Shown piece by piece: positions 60,484 through 64,000 of a stretch of DNA of 64,000 nucleotides (within the stretch, counting starts at the first letter, position 1; each line of letters begins with the position of its first letter). This DNA is from Candidatus Latescibacterota bacterium. Its GTDB lineage: Bacteria; Krumholzibacteriota; Krumholzibacteriia; WVZY01. Location: NCBI GenBank assembly GCA_011772205.1, contig WVZY01000010.1, forward strand, positions 1 to 64,000, written 5' to 3'. The notes beneath the pieces are model-generated. The model was not told where the DNA came from. It saw only the letters and a program-made list of their open reading frames with translations, and did no database searches. The position numbers and the translations under genes are program-made.

Positions 60484-62154
60484 ATGATCTTTTCTTCTCG
60501 TAGCGCAAATTCGCGGCTTTTCCTTGTCTTTTTCGTCCTCTTTTTACCATCCATGGTGATCGCTCTAAACGCTCTCGATAGGGATAGCGATCCCGTCATT
60601 TTGAGCGGATCCGATCTCCCCGACCTTCTTGGGGTGTCTCCCGGGCAGGTTGTTGCTTTCAAATACGAAGCCGGCTGGATCCAGGTGCCCGTCCAGATCG
60701 ATGAGCGGGCCGTCGTAGATTTTGGCGCCGTATACAACGAAAGCCCGATTGGCATCACCACATGGACGTATACGGACACGTCCACATTTGCCGGAGCTGA
60801 TCCCGACACCACGTTCGACGCGGATGACGAACTCGTATTCATGGCGAAAGACGCCGGGAATCAGGTTCCGCCCGCTACTATTGATCCCCCGGGCGTCGTT
60901 GGTGGGAGCCGTCATGAAGTGATGGTCTCGAACCCGTTGAGCGGGATGCACGCATTTATCTACATTTTCCAGACAGACGGAAGCCTTTCTCCCGGCGCGG
61001 GCGCGGACTACGTCAACTACAATTTCAACTTACTCTCCGGGCATTATAAAACAACGTACAGTTTCATGTCGGGTCCGAATCCGGAAAATTCCGAGGCGAC
61101 GACGAGCTACTACCGGACTCACTTCTCGGACAGATGGATCCGAGACGAGGTGAACGTGCATGCGGGCGCTTCGACGGGCGCGGACATCCTCGATCGCCAC
61201 AAGAACTTGTTCAGCCCGGGTAATTGCGCTCGGTCGGAGAATACATTCAGCGGTGGTGAGGGCGCTTTCTTCATCAATAAGGACGGCCCGGTTCGGGCGA
61301 TCCGGTCGTACATGGGCGCGAACAGCGGACCTCTCACCCAGCGGGAACACATCTTCTATGAGAGGAGACAAGACATCCGGACGTTTCTCCGGGTTCACGC
61401 CATCTCGGGCGTCATGGATTTCTACGATTACAGTCCCGCGGCTTCGGGCTTGACGTATTGCAACGATATCAACCTGAGCGGTGTTACGATCGACGGATTC
61501 CCGGACGTTGTCACCAAGGGCGCCATCGTGTGGGAAATGGTGACGGGCCCCCAGGGAACGCTCGTCATCGCCCATGACATGGACACGGATATTCCCGGAT
61601 TCGCCTATACGAGTTACTATGCTGATGACAGCACAACTTCCGTCACGCAGTGCACGGGGGACGATTTCGAATACGGCTCGAGCGGCCCCTGGATCGACCA
61701 AAGCATTCCAAACACGGATCCATATATGAGCCCGTACTACAAGCTCATTTCCGACCGTATCGTTTATTATGAAGGTCCCAACCAGACGATATCTCTTGCC
61801 GAGCTACTCTACGATCAGGCAACGAATCCCCCAACCATTAGCGTCTCAACCGCCGTGGCAAAGATCTCTGTGCCCCATTCATTTGAACTGTCAAGAAACT
61901 TCCCGAATCCCTTCAGTAACGAAACAACGATTCAATTCACCTTACCTGAAGCATCCGAAGTGTCGCTTCGCATTTACGACGTCACAGGCAGACTGGTGAA
62001 AACACTTTTGGAAGGCATGGCCGGCAAAGGCACTACCCCAATCGTTTGGAACCGAACGAATACAAATGGACGCCGCGTTCCTTGCGGTGTCTACTTCTAC
62101 CGCCTAGAGTCCAACACGCGGTTGGCTACACGCAAATTGGTAGTCATCGACTAA
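60484..62154 (+). CDS. Secreted protein with FlgD/T9SS-type C-terminal tail
   Basis: This 556-residue exported protein starts at ATG 60484 (GGAGG upstream) with a signal peptide (LVFFVLFLPSMVIA). The large body (about 35-450) is beta-rich with many Tyr, Asp and Gly; I recognise no enzyme motif. The last 85 residues form an Ig-like sorting domain: FELSRNFPNPFSNETTIQF, VSLRIYDVTGRLVKTLLEG and GVYFYRLES. This is the FlgD-Ig/type IX secretion tail common in FCB bacteria. It implies that a second surface-sorting route exists beside the exosortase. No type IX machinery gene is in the window. Confidence 0.85.
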   Translation: MIFSSRSANSRLFLVFFVLFLPSMVIALNALDRDSDPVILSGSDLPDLLGVSPGQVVAFKYEAGWIQVPVQIDERAVVDFGAVYNESPIGITTWTYTDTSTFAGADPDTTFDADDELVFMAKDAGNQVPPATIDPPGVVGGSRHEVMVSNPLSGMHAFIYIFQTDGSLSPGAGADYVNYNFNLLSGHYKTTYSFMSGPNPENSEATTSYYRTHFSDRWIRDEVNVHAGASTGADILDRHKNLFSPGNCARSENTFSGGEGAFFINKDGPVRAIRSYMGANSGPLTQREHIFYERRQDIRTFLRVHAISGVMDFYDYSPAASGLTYCNDINLSGVTIDGFPDVVTKGAIVWEMVTGPQGTLVIAHDMDTDIPGFAYTSYYADDSTTSVTQCTGDDFEYGSSGPWIDQSIPNTDPYMSPYYKLISDRIVYYEGPNQTISLAELLYDQATNPPTISVSTAVAKISVPHSFELSRNFPNPFSNETTIQFTLPEASEVSLRIYDVTGRLVKTLLEGMAGKGTTPIVWNRTNTNGRRVPCGVYFYRLESNTRLATRKLVVID

Positions 62155-62314
62155 AGGGGCAAGGGCAAGAAGTCGAGATTCGAGAGCGATCGCAAACAAA
62201 TCATCCAAATCATCCTCCACCTCAAATTAAACGATCCCGACGAGGTTTGCGCGTGTCCGCCGCTGAACGATTGTAAGTTGCAAGGCGAGCTGTTGATCTG
62301 CTACCCTCCGTATC

Positions 62315-63880
62315 ATGAAAACTAGCAGGAAAGCTCCTCCAAAGAAGAAACTCCCAAAAAACATTGAACGTCAGCTGCTTCCCGGATTTTTGCTCGTTGT
62401 TCTCGCCGTGGTGATCATCATTTGCTTCCACCCACTCACGGATTACTTTTTTGCTCAAGATGACTTTACCCTCATTTTCAACTCAACATACGACAGCGCA
62501 TCGCATTTCCTCAGCTTCCTCGATTCATCGCCAGGGCAGTTCCGGCCGCTCACAAAATCATTGTATTTTACGATCATGTCCAACTTATTTGGCCTCAACC
62601 CATTCCCATATCATGTCGTATCAATCCTATTTCACATTCTCAACACGTTGCTTTTCTACAAGCTCCTGAGACGGATGGGCATCGCTTCCCTGCCGGCTCT
62701 GACGACCACGGCCCTCTTCGGACTCAGTGTAGCTTTTTTGAACGTCATCGCCTGGATCTCGTGTATACAGCAGCTACTCGGATTGTTCTTCATGCTCCTG
62801 GCTTTGCTGCTTGGAATAGAGGCACTGGAGAAACGCAACATGCGCTCAATGCTCCTATCATCGTTGGCTTATCTGCTGGCGCTGATGAGCCTGGAACAGA
62901 CTTACGGGGTCCCCCTCATTCTTATTCTATACGGCTACAGTTGCTCGCTGACATCAACAGGCATAAACAAGCCTTGGAGATCCATAACGAGGACGGCGAT
63001 TCCGCATCTGGTGCTTCTTGGCCTGTACATGATATTCATGCTCATCTGGAAGCACATTCCAGAGGGCGGTCCCTATGAATTTCACTTCGGCACAAATATT
63101 TTAGCCAACCTCTTCACGTATTTCGATCGCGTGTTTCATTTTTCCACCGTATTCCCCTTTGTGAGCAGCAAAGCAGATTCGGGATTGACCGTGTTTCACC
63201 TTTTCATATTCGCTCTCATCATATATAACATCGCCCGGGGCAGGGCGAGGCAGGTCCTCTTTGCCCTTTCGTTCTTCTTGCTCACAATCTTCCCTTTGCT
63301 TTTCCTGAAAGATCATGCATTTCACAACCACCTGTATGTTCCGGCGTTTGGGATGTTGTATCTTCTCGCCCTTGCTATCCAGGATCTTACCGACATGCTT
63401 TCCGCATGGAACCAGCGGTATACCGGTTACTCAACAGCGGTATTCATTATTCTGCTCTCGCTAATGTGCTACACCATCGTTCGGGTAAACGAGAGAAATT
63501 TCGTGAGGCAGGATTTTCCCCTGCCGCAAAATTTCGTATTTAGGAGGGCAATTATCGCCAAGAACACGTACGATGACATCAAGCGAAAAACATCATGGCA
63601 CCCCCAAAATGGTACACTTTACATGATTTCCACAGGTAACGTCACGAGCTGGTACGGTACTAACGTCATCTCGAGCTTGGGCAAAGGAGATGCGCTGAAA
63701 CTGTTTTTCAATGATCCCGAGTTGGATGTATTCTTTTTGAGCCGGGGAGACACTATTCAGCACTATGATCCGACTAGATCGCTAGCACTCATTTTCGATG
63801 ACATGGGTTACTGTTACACGGAGCAGGAGGTGAGAGAGCAACTGCAGCGACCGGCATTGGAGCAGTTGCAGGCGAAATAA
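62315..63880 (+). CDS. GT-C-like polytopic membrane protein
   Basis: The 521-residue protein has a basic N-terminus, then 10-12 hydrophobic helices up to about residue 400, and a soluble C-terminal tail of about 120 residues. After the first helix comes FFAQDDFTLIFNS, an acidic DD loop in the position used by GT-C transferases (O-mannosyl or dolichyl-phosphate-sugar dependent). Further on, FRPLTKSLYFTIMSNLFGLN also resembles this class. It may glycosylate a surface protein or lipid. There is no close neighbour on its strand, and no hit beyond fold class is claimed. Confidence 0.65.
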   Translation: MKTSRKAPPKKKLPKNIERQLLPGFLLVVLAVVIIICFHPLTDYFFAQDDFTLIFNSTYDSASHFLSFLDSSPGQFRPLTKSLYFTIMSNLFGLNPFPYHVVSILFHILNTLLFYKLLRRMGIASLPALTTTALFGLSVAFLNVIAWISCIQQLLGLFFMLLALLLGIEALEKRNMRSMLLSSLAYLLALMSLEQTYGVPLILILYGYSCSLTSTGINKPWRSITRTAIPHLVLLGLYMIFMLIWKHIPEGGPYEFHFGTNILANLFTYFDRVFHFSTVFPFVSSKADSGLTVFHLFIFALIIYNIARGRARQVLFALSFFLLTIFPLLFLKDHAFHNHLYVPAFGMLYLLALAIQDLTDMLSAWNQRYTGYSTAVFIILLSLMCYTIVRVNERNFVRQDFPLPQNFVFRRAIIAKNTYDDIKRKTSWHPQNGTLYMISTGNVTSWYGTNVISSLGKGDALKLFFNDPELDVFFLSRGDTIQHYDPTRSLALIFDDMGYCYTEQEVREQLQRPALEQLQAK

Positions 63881-63962
63881 AGACGATACCAGTCAAGCAG
63901 CGTCAGCATCAAAATCCTAACTGCGCAATAATGCATGCAGCGCGGCCCTGCAGCAATAATGT

Positions 63963-63992
63963 ATGGAGCGATTGTATCAGCGGCCGCTCCGT
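63963..63992. other. Hairpin at the window's right edge
   Basis: ATGGAGCG (63963-63970) pairs with CGCTCCGT (63985-63992) with one G-T wobble, about 80 bases past the last gene. It may be a terminator; the sequence is cut off by the window. Confidence 0.3.
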
Positions 63993-64000
63993 ATTCCCAA

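Overview
The window reads as chromosomal DNA of a Gram-negative bacterium, probably an uncultured member of the FCB superphylum or a neighbouring phylum (Zixibacteria, Latescibacterota or Krumholzibacteriota would fit). The evidence is indirect. There are many lipoproteins and outer-membrane beta-barrels, a POTRA-less Omp85 protein, a DUF5916 protein, a secreted protein with a FlgD/T9SS-type C-terminal tail, an exosortase/PEP-CTERM locus and a nucleotide-transporter (NTT) family protein. No rRNA, tRNA, CRISPR array, transposase or phage gene was recognised. Base composition looks even, so most of the window is ordinary, densely packed chromosome with several compact operons.

Layout. 0.1-5 kb: a small lipoprotein and a beta-barrel protein, then a receiver/PEP-synthase-like fusion. 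5-10.6 kb: gdhA, an S9 peptidase and a PFK with PPi-type active-site residues. 10.6-19 kb, minus strand: a compact exosortase locus (exosortase, EpsI-like protein, membrane protein, TPR lipoprotein, PrsK, PrsR) beside one PEP-CTERM target whose upstream region carries a clear sigma-54 element and a palindrome. 19-26.6 kb: an EamA transporter, a LiaF-like protein, a GT-C-like protein and an iron operon (DtxR regulator, membrane-anchored DtxR/FeoA fusion, FeoB). 27-35.4 kb: a DUF5916 protein, a sod-pterin dehydratase-dehydrogenase operon, a flippase and glycosyltransferase, and an A-type Fe-S carrier. The sod and Fe-S carrier genes share nearly identical promoter-operators.

35.8-40 kb: an ECF sigma/anti-sigma cassette with two DUF4252-type proteins and a convergent DUF4097 beta-repeat protein. 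40.2-50.2 kb, minus strand: the most unusual block. One promoter precedes a POTRA-less Omp85 barrel, a lipoprotein with a protein-kinase-like catalytic core, a lipoprotein metallophosphoesterase, an ATP/ADP-translocase-like transporter with HEAT repeats, a cyclic-nucleotide-binding-fold protein, a PAS histidine kinase and a response regulator. The first four are tightly coupled. They could form an envelope phosphorylation system in which the transporter supplies nucleotide to an extracytoplasmic kinase; this is inference. 50.5-56.8 kb: an S58 aminopeptidase, a large M14 peptidase and a second ECF/anti-sigma/lipoprotein cassette. 57-64 kb: mutY-nfo base-excision-repair genes, a 91-bp tandem repeat, a YceI protein, a secreted protein with a C-terminal sorting tail and a membrane GT-C-like protein.
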